64,000 nucleotides of DNA from Nocardioides terrigena (GTDB lineage Bacteria > Actinomycetota > Actinomycetes > Propionibacteriales > Nocardioidaceae): the NCBI RefSeq assembly GCF_003047265.1, contig NZ_PZYY01000003.1, positions 186,001 through 250,000 on the forward strand, in the 5' to 3' direction. Numbering within the stretch: position 1 is the stretch's first letter; every line of letters starts with the position of its first letter. Of this stretch, positions 29,541 to 37,975 are shown piece by piece. The position numbers and the translations under genes are program-made. The notes below the pieces were generated by a model. It saw only the letters and a program-made list of their open reading frames with translations, was not told the origin of the DNA and ran no database searches.

Positions 29541-30455
29541 TCAGACTCCGGCGACGTAGGCGGTGAGGAAATGGACGCCGTGTCGGTCGAGGTTGCCGCG
29601 GGCGCGGTCGTAGTGCTCGGTCGTGCGTGGGTCGGCGTGGCGGGCGAGGATCTGGGCATCACGGAGCGGGACGCCCGCGTCGAGAGCGTTGGTGATTGCT
29701 GCGTGACGCAGGGAGTGGGGGCTGATGTGGCGTGGGATGTCGGCGACCTTCGCGATCCTGATGACCATCCGGTAGGCGTCGCGCCGGTCGATCGGCTTGC
29801 CTGAGATGGGCCGCAGGATGAGACGTCCGGTGGTTCGTTGGCCTCGGCACGCTTCTAGGACGCGCAGTACCGGGACGGTGATCGGCATGGTGGCGGGCTT
29901 GTTGCCCTTGCCGACGAGGTGGAGCACTCGGTGGCCGCGCAGTGTGTCGGCGTAGTCCTCGATCCGCACCGATGCTGCCTCGGAGGCACGGAGGGCGTTG
30001 ATGCCCAGAAGGTAGGCCAAGGCGCCGTGGTGGACGGTGATGGTCTGAGCCACCTGGAGGAACCGGATCAGTTCGAGGCGGTCCAGTCCCTGGGTGCGAG
30101 ACTCGTCGCGATGCACCCTGGGGAGCCTGGCGTAGACGGCCGGATCGGCTGCGATGAGCCCGTCGATGTGGGCGAACCGGAAGAATCCACGCACGGCGTG
30201 CATCATGGTCGTGACCGAGGAGTCCATGAGCCCGGCATCGCCGAGCTGCCGGATGTACAACTCGACATGGGCGCGCTGGATCCCCACGAGCGGATCGAGC
30301 CCGTTGGTTTCGCACCAGGCGAACCAGCGGCGCAGCTGGGAGGCGTACAGCTTGTGGGTGTGCCCGCTGTAGCGGGCCAGGTAGGAGACCGCCGCCAGCT
30401 GGGCTGTCGACATCGAGGTCGGCTGGAACGGCAAGAGGATGGTCGATCCGGACAT
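29541..30455 (-). CDS. Second tyrosine recombinase (XerC/D-like)
   Basis: A 304-aa recombinase with a core-binding N-terminal domain (residues 15-110) and all catalytic residues: Arg156 (GINALRASEAA), Lys183 (VGKGNKPATM), His247 and Arg250 (SPHSLRHAA), His273 (LARHADP) and Tyr282 (TEHYDRAR). It lacks the extra patch that distinguishes integron IntI proteins. It starts at the ATG at 30455 and is not near an island end, so it belongs to a nested element or acts on sites inside the island. Motif copy 7 lies 110 bp upstream of its start, making it a candidate actor on that motif. Confidence 0.9.
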   Translation of the reverse strand: MSGSTILLPFQPTSMSTAQLAAVSYLARYSGHTHKLYASQLRRWFAWCETNGLDPLVGIQRAHVELYIRQLGDAGLMDSSVTTMMHAVRGFFRFAHIDGLIAADPAVYARLPRVHRDESRTQGLDRLELIRFLQVAQTITVHHGALAYLLGINALRASEAASVRIEDYADTLRGHRVLHLVGKGNKPATMPITVPVLRVLEACRGQRTTGRLILRPISGKPIDRRDAYRMVIRIAKVADIPRHISPHSLRHAAITNALDAGVPLRDAQILARHADPRTTEHYDRARGNLDRHGVHFLTAYVAGV

Positions 30456-30565
30456 GGAGGCACCTCACGCGGCGACCTCGCTTCGCCCGGCCCGCCCGCC
30501 GCCAACACGACCGGGCTCATGGACGCGCCGACGCTAGCCCGCTCCGCTCGTCTAAGACCACGTCC

Positions 30566-30588
30566 GCAGGCGGCGGAAGGACGCACTC
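30566..30588 (+). repeat. Island motif copy 7
   Basis: GCAGGCGGCGGAAGGACGCA is followed by CTC. It is flanked by CGTCC and GGACG, which can pair. It lies upstream of the second recombinase. Confidence 0.65.
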
Positions 30589-31126
30589 ATCACGGCTAGT
30601 CCGGATGTGCTGGCCTCTCGTGGTTGTCGCCGGCGGTGCGACCCCAACCGGTGACTGCGCCCGCAACCGCGTTGCGTCGTGGTCACCCATGACCACGTCA
30701 TGGTCGAGCAGGTCTCGATTGTGGCGTCCGACGGGTGGCGCCCAATTCGACTAGCCGTGCAATTGTCGCCATCTGGTCGAAGATGAACACGGGAAGCGCC
30801 CGCGAGCACTTGCCGGGACCGGGTGGTCCGCCTGCTGCAGCGACAGGTGCACGCCGTTAGGGCCAATACGTGGAACGTGGCGTTGTCGGTCACTGACCTC
30901 GCCCGCAGACAAAGGTTCGGCGTGCCAAGAGGGTGTGGCGGATCCTTTCAAGTTCGCGACCGGTGCCTAGCGCTGACTGTGCCCTTCTTCGTCCATCGGC
31001 GCCGACACCGCCGTCGTGCTTGGCTTGCTTCACCATGCATGAGGGCAATGTCGTTGGCCTGGTCCTGGGCCTGGATCTGCGTCTCCACGCTTCTATCGCC
31101 CGCAGGATGGAGCGTGAGCCGGTGCC
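30589..31126. other. Intergenic, no supported gene
   Basis: All frames look like shadows. Nothing else is recognised. Confidence 0.4.
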
Positions 31127-32020
31127 CTACGCGATGTTGCCGTAGAAAAGGTCGCCGACCCCAGTGTCGGGGCGTCCGACGAAGACGGGGGTCTCGTCGA
31201 AGTGGTTATGCTCCATATTGAGCTCGTTGCCGCACCGAGCACTAATCCAGTCCCCAGCCGAAAATGTGCCGCGCCAGCTCTCAAGGTCGTATGTCTCGCC
31301 CGTCGCCCACCCGAAGGCGAAGTCGTGAACCGCGGGAACGAGTGCGAGGTGCTGGTGGCATTCGAGCTGGTCCCAAATGCTGTCGGCGAGGTCGCCGTAG
31401 AGACCGGAGACGCAGGCCTGGATGGCATGCCATTGGGCGGCAGTGACGCCGCCGGGATCAGACGACCTGCGTGCATTTTCTGTCGGTGCTGCGCTAATCA
31501 TGAACGCCTCGTCCGCCCACACCGTCACGGTGATCTCGGACAGGTACTCGCTCGCGCCGCAGTAGGGCACCCAGCTGCCCGAACTTGCCGTCGGGCTCTC
31601 GGCTGGGGTCGACTCCGCGGGGGTCGTCAGTTCGTCGCAATGAGGGATACCGGGGGTCCATCCATCGACACCAGTGTCGAGGAACGCGTTGGGCAAGAAG
31701 GTGCCGTCGCTGAGGCGTTCCCAGATGTCGGTGGTCTGGTAGCCGTTGCTGACCGGGGTGCCGGTCAGTTCGCAGTCGACGGTGACGTGGGTGTCGTCCA
31801 GCATGGCCTGACCGACCCGGGGGGCATCCATGCTGGGGGCCGAGCGCGGGTAGATGCCGATCTGGGTCCACGCGATGGCGTAGTCGGCCGCCACTGCGGG
31901 CGGGGGCGCGACAAGGCCGGAGATAGCTAGGAGGAGGCCGAACGCCGCGATGAGTGACCTGGCGACGGAAGACTTGGCCAGGACGGGCCTGTTGACGAGC
32001 CGCATGGTTGTGGGGTGCAT
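31127..32020 (-). CDS. Secreted protein with SH3-like start and DUF2599-like C-terminus
   Basis: A 297-aa protein with a signal peptide (SLIAAFGLLLAISGLVAPPP, cleavage near AVAADYA). The first mature part (IGIYPRSAPSMDAPRVGQAM) is like a bacterial SH3 segment. A Thr/Pro/Ser linker (LTTPAESTPAESPTASS) separates it from a Cys-containing C-terminal domain with WDQLECHQHLALVPAVHDFA and TYDLESWRGT, which resembles DUF2599. AAGGAG lies 11 nt before the ATG. It is downstream of the two oxygenase genes on the same strand and may be co-transcribed across the 218-bp gap. Its role is unknown. Confidence 0.65.
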   Translation of the reverse strand: MHPTTMRLVNRPVLAKSSVARSLIAAFGLLLAISGLVAPPPAVAADYAIAWTQIGIYPRSAPSMDAPRVGQAMLDDTHVTVDCELTGTPVSNGYQTTDIWERLSDGTFLPNAFLDTGVDGWTPGIPHCDELTTPAESTPAESPTASSGSWVPYCGASEYLSEITVTVWADEAFMISAAPTENARRSSDPGGVTAAQWHAIQACVSGLYGDLADSIWDQLECHQHLALVPAVHDFAFGWATGETYDLESWRGTFSAGDWISARCGNELNMEHNHFDETPVFVGRPDTGVGDLFYGNIA

Positions 32021-32238
32021 GGGGGGTCAAGCTCCTTCGTGATGAGCTGGCATGAAGCCGTGCCGGGGCTGCATGCCGGATTGCGGGATGTGAGGGGTCA
32101 GTCAGCGGTCCGTGCCGGATCGCACCTGGGTGGGTCGGTGCCACGGGCCGCTCTGGGAGGTGGGCGATGAGTCCTGGTGCCGTAGTGCTCCGGAGTACGT
32201 GCGCCCCGGAGAACCACGGCTGGGAAGCGCGGGCTGCG

Positions 32239-33084
32239 CTACTTGAGGGTGAGGCTCCACAGTTCTCGCGGGTTGGTATGCATGAGGCCGGCACCGTCGC
32301 CACGTCGGCCGATGACGCTCTGACGTCCGTGGCCCCACCGGTTGTTGTCGACGACGATCAGGTCGCCGGCGGCGAGTTGCACGGACAGTGCCGTGCGTTG
32401 CGCTGCTTGGGCGAAGGTGCGGACGGCGTCGAAATCGACGCTGGCAGGTCGGCTCTCGCGAAGGTACGACTCCAGATCGCTCTTGAGCCTGATGCCGTAG
32501 TCGTACTGGCTCCGGGCATCGGGCAGGTCGTAGGCCAGCGCTCTGATGGTGCCGTCGGGGTAGCGCATCGGCGCGAGCAGCGTGTCGCGGATGTCGCGGT
32601 AGGCGACGTGCTCGTGGTCGAGACTCTCGAAGGCCCTCGCCCAAGGTGCTAGCAGGGACTCGCCGTTGAGGCCCGGCGCGTTGTCCTGCCAGCCGGGGTT
32701 GACCATGAGCATGCAGAAGTAGCGGGGACGGGGCTCGAGGAGCGACTGCGAGGAGTGGACAGACAGCGGACCGTCGAGGGCGTGGGTGTCGCCCCGCAGC
32801 GACGCCTCGTGCTCATAGCGGACTCGCCACACCGCCGGCTGGTCGGGGTGGGAGCCCGTGTCGCCGCCGTAGTACTCCAGCGGGTCTCCAACGTGGTTGA
32901 CGAAGCCGATGAGCTCAGCCGCATCACCGGGGAAGCACGACACGCGTACGACTCCCCGATCACGCACGATGTCGCTGACCGACGAGGCCACCTCGCTCGC
33001 CGTCGCCTTGTCGTACTCCAGGGTTGTCAACCAGTCCGAGGTGTGGGCCGACGTGAGCTCAGTCTTGGTGGTCGCCGAACTCAT
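32239..33084 (-). CDS. TauD/CAS-like 2-oxoglutarate oxygenase with H-x-S in place of H-x-D/E
   Basis: A 281-aa protein with the TauD/clavaminate-synthase pattern: proximal His110 in GPLSVHSSQSLLEPRPRYFC and distal His252 in GDLIVVDNNRWGHGRQS. The residue expected to be Asp or Glu (position 112) is Ser. Fe(II)/2OG halogenases replace this acid with Ala or Gly to make room for halide, so altered chemistry is possible, but loss of iron binding is equally possible. Its ATG overlaps the stop of the upstream, canonical oxygenase gene (ATGA), so the two are translated together and may act on the same substrate. Confidence 0.72.
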   Translation of the reverse strand: MSSATTKTELTSAHTSDWLTTLEYDKATASEVASSVSDIVRDRGVVRVSCFPGDAAELIGFVNHVGDPLEYYGGDTGSHPDQPAVWRVRYEHEASLRGDTHALDGPLSVHSSQSLLEPRPRYFCMLMVNPGWQDNAPGLNGESLLAPWARAFESLDHEHVAYRDIRDTLLAPMRYPDGTIRALAYDLPDARSQYDYGIRLKSDLESYLRESRPASVDFDAVRTFAQAAQRTALSVQLAAGDLIVVDNNRWGHGRQSVIGRRGDGAGLMHTNPRELWSLTLK

Positions 33085-34289
33085 GCCACACCCCCGCGGG
33101 CGACGTAGGGAATGGGGGCAATGTGGGCGCCGTCGTCCTGCCACGCCTTGCACAGTTCGAGGTCGTTGCGGATGAAGTAGCCGACGTCGCCAGGCTTGTC
33201 GCCGGTGACGTCGCTGGAGATGTCGCTGGAGATGTCGTTGGAAGGACCGGTGTCGTAGGACCCGAGCATCACGCGTCGCAGCCATCGGTCCGTGCCGTCG
33301 TAGTTCGCGATGAACGGTGAGCGGGAGTGCACGGTGCGGCGGTTGTCGACCATGAGCATCGTTCCCGACTCGAGCTTGCCGGCGACGACGGCCTTCTCGG
33401 CGGCATCGTCGGCCGCCTGCATCGCTGCGGCTGCAGCCGGGGTTGTGGGGGTGGTCAGTCCGGGCTCGAAGCGGAAGCGCCCACATTCCTGGCTCGTACC
33501 GGCCTCGGGAGTGACGGCCAGGACGGGCCGGGGGTCGTCCTCCGTGATGGCTCGGCCGTCGTGACGGTAGATCCCGTGCAGGCGCGCCAGATCCAGGGCG
33601 AAGTGCGGCTTGCTCAGCTCGACGATCTCGTCCGCGGTGAGCAGGCTCATGATGTCTGCTAGCGCTGCCACCCCCGTCTCGGCAAGCCCGGCCGGGTCGG
33701 GTCGCAGACAGTGCAGGAAGAGGAAGTCGGGCGGCTCGGGGTGGAAGAACATCTCGGTGTGGAAGCCCAGATGCGCCTTCGAGCTTTGGCTGGACACGAC
33801 TTCGGCGTTTCTCGCGGTTGGGTAGATGTCGTGGAACAGGCGCCCCTCGCGCTGGTCGGCGTACGAGATGGGCAAGCCGAACGGTATGGAAAACGCGATC
33901 TGGATGAACTCGCTGACATTGTTTTTCGTGAGCGCGAGCTGGCCGACCGTGGGAGTTAGAGGCAGGGGCACAACGGGGAGGTTGCGTACGTACAACTCGG
34001 GCCGCACCGACGTGCCGTCGGCGAGGTTGCGGAGCTTCGCTCGTGTCGAGTCCCGCAGGCCATCGAACGCGGCACGCGCTTCCATGCGGAACGACGCCAT
34101 GTCGGTGGACGGATCAGCCGTCACGCGGGATGCGGCCAACGCGAGTCCTGCGGACTCGTCGTCGGTCAGGTCGTGGGTGTCCCAAGCGCGGGCGGGCTGC
34201 TCGCGGATGGTGTGAGCGACCCCGAGTTGACGGTCATCAGCGAACAACTCCCTCCGGGGCACCGGAAGGCGTCGAGTTTCGGTCGTCAT
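33081..34289 (-). CDS. Clavaminate-synthase-like Fe(II)/2OG oxygenase
   Basis: A 402-aa oxygenase. The facial triad is His177, Glu179 (GFHTEMFFHPEPPDF) and His321 (DNRRTVHSRSPF), and Arg338 (RWLRRVMLG) is placed to bind 2-oxoglutarate. The H-T-E triad and the CLRPDP strand match the CAS/AsnO/VioC group, which hydroxylates or desaturates amino acids. The ATG at 34289 follows AAGGG; the upstream frame is non-conserved. It is the first gene of a minus-strand operon and is divergent from a histidine kinase, which may control it. Confidence 0.84.
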   Translation of the reverse strand: MTTETRRLPVPRRELFADDRQLGVAHTIREQPARAWDTHDLTDDESAGLALAASRVTADPSTDMASFRMEARAAFDGLRDSTRAKLRNLADGTSVRPELYVRNLPVVPLPLTPTVGQLALTKNNVSEFIQIAFSIPFGLPISYADQREGRLFHDIYPTARNAEVVSSQSSKAHLGFHTEMFFHPEPPDFLFLHCLRPDPAGLAETGVAALADIMSLLTADEIVELSKPHFALDLARLHGIYRHDGRAITEDDPRPVLAVTPEAGTSQECGRFRFEPGLTTPTTPAAAAAMQAADDAAEKAVVAGKLESGTMLMVDNRRTVHSRSPFIANYDGTDRWLRRVMLGSYDTGPSNDISSDISSDVTGDKPGDVGYFIRNDLELCKAWQDDGAHIAPIPYVARGGVA

Positions 34290-34463
34290 TTCGGTTGCCC
34301 TTCTCTTTGACAGGTGAGCGGTGAGCTGGTGACCTCGATTCGGCCCGGCTCCTACACCGAGTCGCACCCATTCCAGCCGCAGCGCACTGCTCGATGTGCC
34401 ACCTTGACGGCGCACCAGAGGGGGAGGGCGCACAAAAGTGGCGCGCACCGGTCGGGTCCGGTG

Positions 34464-34475
34464 ATAGGTACCTAT
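34464..34475. promoter_or_regulatory. 12-bp palindrome between divergent oxygenase and kinase genes
   Basis: ATAGGTACCTAT is a perfect palindrome just upstream of the kinase ATG at 34479 and 175 bp from the divergent oxygenase start. It could be an operator for both. Confidence 0.45.
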
Positions 34476-34478
34476 GAC

Positions 34479-35780
34479 ATGACAGTCATCGAGGCACCTG
34501 TGTCGGACTGCGCGCCGTTGATCCCGCGCACGGCGTTCGCCTACGACGTGGCGATGATGCGGGTGGGCGACATGGGCCTGCGCGCTGCACGCTTCCGCGT
34601 GTCCATGCTATGCGTCATCGGCGCTTGCGCCGTTGCCGGCCAGGCATCCGCGTGGGCCTATCTGATCGTCGCGTTCGCCTTGATCGGCGGCCTGCTGTCG
34701 GTGGCGTCAAACTACTGGCAGGTCGACCAAGAACACCATCCCAAGAACGCTGTCAGTCGCTGGAGCCTGCGAGTGACCGTCACCGGCAGCGGGCGCATGC
34801 TTCCCGACGTCCCCGGCACCGTCGAGGCATTGTCCTACCTGCCGTTGGCCAGCATCGGGCCCTGGCTGATGCCAGCAGAAGCAGGCGCCCTGCGGCTCCT
34901 CGCGTTCGCGGCGGCGCTCGCTTGGGTCGCCAGCTGCGTCAACGCGGTCTTCACCGACCCGGCCTTCTACAACCCGGAAGTCGATCCTCGATGGCGGATC
35001 GTCGACCTTGCTCGGCAGCGGGCGCTATGGCTCGTACTCATCGCTGCCGCCGCGCTCATGGGTCTCCCGGCGGACTGGACCAAGGACGAGCGCTGGGTCG
35101 TGGCCGGCATGTGCGTCGTGTTCGGGTGCGTGCAGTTCAGGGTCAACGAGACCGACCGCGGGTTCCACCAAGCCCGGCGGGTCTCCGGGGAGCGTGAAGT
35201 CGCGGGACGGCACAAGATGGTCGAGGCGGTGCACGAGATGGTGGGTCAACCGACCGCGATGCTGCGCGTGCAACTCGCGGACGACCCATCGCTGCTGCAG
35301 CTCCTCGACGAGACCGTGTCTGACTTAGAAGGCGGTTACAGCGACGTGCTGTCGATGGAGACCGAACTCGACCGCGACATTGATTGGCCCGGGCGTCTTC
35401 AACATCGCCTGCGCCGGCTGACACGGCTCTACTTCACTGAGTTCGACCTCATCTACCCCGAGCAGCTGAGCCGCGTCGATCGGATGATTGCGCACCACCT
35501 ACTGCACAACCTCGCCGTCAACGCCGCCAACGCGGGCGCTCAGACATGCCGCATGGACCTGCGACGCGACGGTGACACGCTCGTCGTCGAGGCCACGGAC
35601 GACGGCCGTCCCGTCAACCAGGCCGTGTGGCTGCGAGAAGGCGGCGGAATTAGACGGATGCTGCTCCGGCTCGAGCGCACTGGGCCCCAGGCATCCGTGG
35701 ACCTCGTGCGCACCGGCGGTCGTGATGACACCAAACTGATCGTCGCGCGGTGGCGCACCCACTCCGATCCGGTCACATAG
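34479..35780 (+). CDS. Membrane sensor histidine kinase (atypical)
   Basis: From the ATG at 34479 the 433-aa product has about five hydrophobic segments in residues 40-220 (VSMLCVIGACAVAGQ, AYLIVAFALIGGLLSVA, LLAFAAALAWVASCVNAVF). His252 lies in GRHKMVEAVHEMVGQPTAML, a HisKA_3-like box. The ATP domain has the N-box LLHNLAVNAANAGAQ and a G-box ATDDGRP, but the later glycine loops are short. It pairs with the response regulator 12 bp downstream and is divergent from the oxygenases. The signal is unknown. Confidence 0.75.
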   Translation: MTVIEAPVSDCAPLIPRTAFAYDVAMMRVGDMGLRAARFRVSMLCVIGACAVAGQASAWAYLIVAFALIGGLLSVASNYWQVDQEHHPKNAVSRWSLRVTVTGSGRMLPDVPGTVEALSYLPLASIGPWLMPAEAGALRLLAFAAALAWVASCVNAVFTDPAFYNPEVDPRWRIVDLARQRALWLVLIAAAALMGLPADWTKDERWVVAGMCVVFGCVQFRVNETDRGFHQARRVSGEREVAGRHKMVEAVHEMVGQPTAMLRVQLADDPSLLQLLDETVSDLEGGYSDVLSMETELDRDIDWPGRLQHRLRRLTRLYFTEFDLIYPEQLSRVDRMIAHHLLHNLAVNAANAGAQTCRMDLRRDGDTLVVEATDDGRPVNQAVWLREGGGIRRMLLRLERTGPQASVDLVRTGGRDDTKLIVARWRTHSDPVT

Positions 35781-35791
35781 GGGGACACAGG

Positions 35792-36523
35792 ATGCCGAAA
35801 GTTCTTCTGCTCGAGGACGAGCCGCTCGATAGCCACTTCTACAGCATCTTCGGTGAAGAGAACGTGGACGTGTACGAGAGCGTCGAGTCGCTGCGTTCGT
35901 CGCTCTCACGTGCCTCCATCAGCTGGGACGTAGCTTTCCTCGACTTCTCCCTCGGTGAGAAGAGCGCGTACTCCGGCCTGTCCGCTTTCGCGCTGCTCCA
36001 CGAATGGAGCCCTAGAACTCGCCTAGTCGGCTTGACCAACGTTGACGAGAACGGCCGCACCATGTTCGCTACGGCCGCGTACCGCTGGTTCGGCATGCGT
36101 GGGCTGGTCCACAAGCCGCACGCCACCAAAGCCCACCTGCTCGACATCGGCCGCGGCGGCAGCGCCATGCCGCAGGCGTGGACGACCAAGCTGTCCACAG
36201 ACGGCTGGATGATCGACCACCTCTTCGCTGACGAGCCGTGGGGACGCCTGTGGCAAGCCACACCCCGCGCTCAAGGGATCCCCGAAAGCCTTGGCCGACT
36301 TACCGGGGTCGGCGCGAACTACGCGCGCCGCCACTTCGTCGAGAAGGCGGTACCGATGGTGATCCAATTCGCTGAAGCCTTCAAGATTGAGCGATCGCCT
36401 ACCGAGAAGCAACAGATCGTCCTAACCGAGTTCGTCGCATCGAACCGCACCTTCTTCATGGCGCCGGACCTGCTCGATGTGCTCGAGATCGCCAAGCCCT
36501 GGGAACAGGTGAGCCGGGCTTAA
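35792..36523 (+). CDS. Response regulator partner of the kinase
   Basis: A 243-aa protein. The receiver shows LLLEDEPLD, phospho-acceptor Asp51 in DVAFLDFSLGE, Thr in LVGLTNVDE and Lys in LVHKPHATK. The C-terminal 120 residues contain GIPESLGRLTGVGANYARRH, a possible helix-turn-helix, but not a clear LuxR or OmpR domain. GGGGACACAGG precedes the ATG. The 12-bp gap to the kinase stop indicates a single operon; the oxygenase pair next door is the obvious candidate target. Confidence 0.75.
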   Translation: MPKVLLLEDEPLDSHFYSIFGEENVDVYESVESLRSSLSRASISWDVAFLDFSLGEKSAYSGLSAFALLHEWSPRTRLVGLTNVDENGRTMFATAAYRWFGMRGLVHKPHATKAHLLDIGRGGSAMPQAWTTKLSTDGWMIDHLFADEPWGRLWQATPRAQGIPESLGRLTGVGANYARRHFVEKAVPMVIQFAEAFKIERSPTEKQQIVLTEFVASNRTFFMAPDLLDVLEIAKPWEQVSRA

Positions 36524-36710
36524 TAAGCGTCCACCGCGCACATCCTTCGACTACTGCCTGACTTCGATCTCGCTGCCTTCGCCAGCGGTCCGCCGCCCGC
36601 TCGGACCGGTTTGCAGCGGACAGTCCCGCGCCTGCACCTGTGCTCCTGCGCTCATCCCGCAGAACCGGCGTTGACAGCACAGCCGGACATCGGCAGATCC
36701 AGATGTTCCC

Positions 36711-36730
36711 GACAGGCGGCGGTTAGACGC
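36711..36730 (+). repeat. Island motif copy 8
   Basis: GACAGGCGGCGGTTAGACGC lies 24 bp beyond the stop of the minus-strand oxidoreductase, so the gene is bracketed by copies 8 and 9. Confidence 0.7.
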
Positions 36731-36734
36731 GGTC

Positions 36735-37748
36735 TCAGTGGTCGATGCGGAGAACGACCCGACCTAGAGAATGGCCGGACATGAGGTGGCGCATCGCCTG
36801 TGGCGCCTGGCTCAAGGGGAAGATCCGGTCGACCACCACGCGCAGCTGGCCCGCTTCCATGAGATCCACGAGCGTGCCCACCAACTGCCGCTTGTCCGGT
36901 GACGCGAAGGACCCGCCCCGCAGCTGCGGGGACACCGCCGAGCGTGCCACGAGGCCGAGGAGTCGCGGGATGCTGCCGAGCCAGCGGTGTCCGGTTGCGC
37001 CGAACGCGTCATGCCCGATCAGCACGTAGCTGCCTCGCGGGTCCAGGGCACGTCGGATCGCCTTGAAGGAGTGGTTGCCGGGCACGTCGAAGATGAGGTC
37101 CCAATGCTCACCGGAGCGGGTGAAGTCCTCGGACGTGTAGTCGATGACCCGGTCCGCGCCGAGGGACCGCACGAGTGCGAGCTTGCTCTCATGGTCGACA
37201 CCGGTCACCTCGGCACCGTAGGACTTGGCGAGCTGCACGGCGACCGCGCCGACGCCTCCCGCAGCGCCGTTGACCAGGACGCGCGTCCCGGGGGGCACTC
37301 GTCGTCGAGGGAGGTTGTTCAACGCGATCAGCCCGACGGTCGGCACCGCGGCCGCTTCCTCGAAGCTGACACCGGAAGGCTTCAGCGCCAGCCCCTCCTC
37401 CGGTGCAGTGGCATATTCGGCGAACGCACCGCCGTTGCGCCACTGGACCCCGCGAATGGTCTCACCGAAGACCTCATCACCCGGCTCGAACCGGGTGACC
37501 GCGCTCCCGACGGACTCCACTACCCCGGCGACGTCGGTCCCGGGCACTCGCTCACGCGGGCGTCTGACCCCCGAGCCCATGAGGCGAAGGACCGCGGGCC
37601 GGCCCGCCACGACGTGCCACACGTCCGGGTGCACCGACGCTGCCCGGACCCGGACCAACACCTCATCCGCGGCTGGCTCCGGGCGAGGGACCTCGCTCAG
37701 AGCGAGGTCGTCGACGGATCCGTACCGGTGTTGAACGATCGCCTTCAT
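36735..37748 (-). CDS. NAD(P)-dependent quinone-oxidoreductase-like enzyme (MDR)
   Basis: A 337-aa medium-chain reductase. It starts MKAIVQHRYGSVDDLALSEV. The GroES-like domain runs to about residue 130, and the Rossmann domain has VLVNGAAGGVGAVAVQLAK and GADRVIDY. It lacks the cysteine-rich structural zinc loop, as in quinone oxidoreductases. It probably reduces quinones or enones. The gene occupies nearly all of the interval between motif copies 8 and 9 and is oriented against them. The pseudogene at 21799-22765 is from the same family. Confidence 0.88.
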   Translation of the reverse strand: MKAIVQHRYGSVDDLALSEVPRPEPAADEVLVRVRAASVHPDVWHVVAGRPAVLRLMGSGVRRPRERVPGTDVAGVVESVGSAVTRFEPGDEVFGETIRGVQWRNGGAFAEYATAPEEGLALKPSGVSFEEAAAVPTVGLIALNNLPRRRVPPGTRVLVNGAAGGVGAVAVQLAKSYGAEVTGVDHESKLALVRSLGADRVIDYTSEDFTRSGEHWDLIFDVPGNHSFKAIRRALDPRGSYVLIGHDAFGATGHRWLGSIPRLLGLVARSAVSPQLRGGSFASPDKRQLVGTLVDLMEAGQLRVVVDRIFPLSQAPQAMRHLMSGHSLGRVVLRIDH

Positions 37749-37853
37749 GGCCGGACCGTACTGAACCGGCGGCACCCTCGGGTGGTAAGTGCGAGTCGGA
37801 GAGTGGTGCTGGTCCACCAACCAGGGTTCGCGCCCGGGCTGATGACTGGTCCC

Positions 37854-37875
37854 CTAGCGGCGCTATGACGCACTC
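37854..37875 (+). repeat. Island motif copy 9
   Basis: CTAGCGGCGCTATGACGCAC is followed by TC, 105 bp upstream of the oxidoreductase start. It is somewhat diverged in the first half. Confidence 0.55.
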
Positions 37876-37975
37876 CGAGAACGCCCCAAGTGCGGCTAGA
37901 TGTGGACATTCGAACGATCTATGTCATCGCAGGGATCGGTTTGTATTTCAGGCGCGACCGCGCGGCGGCCCTCTC

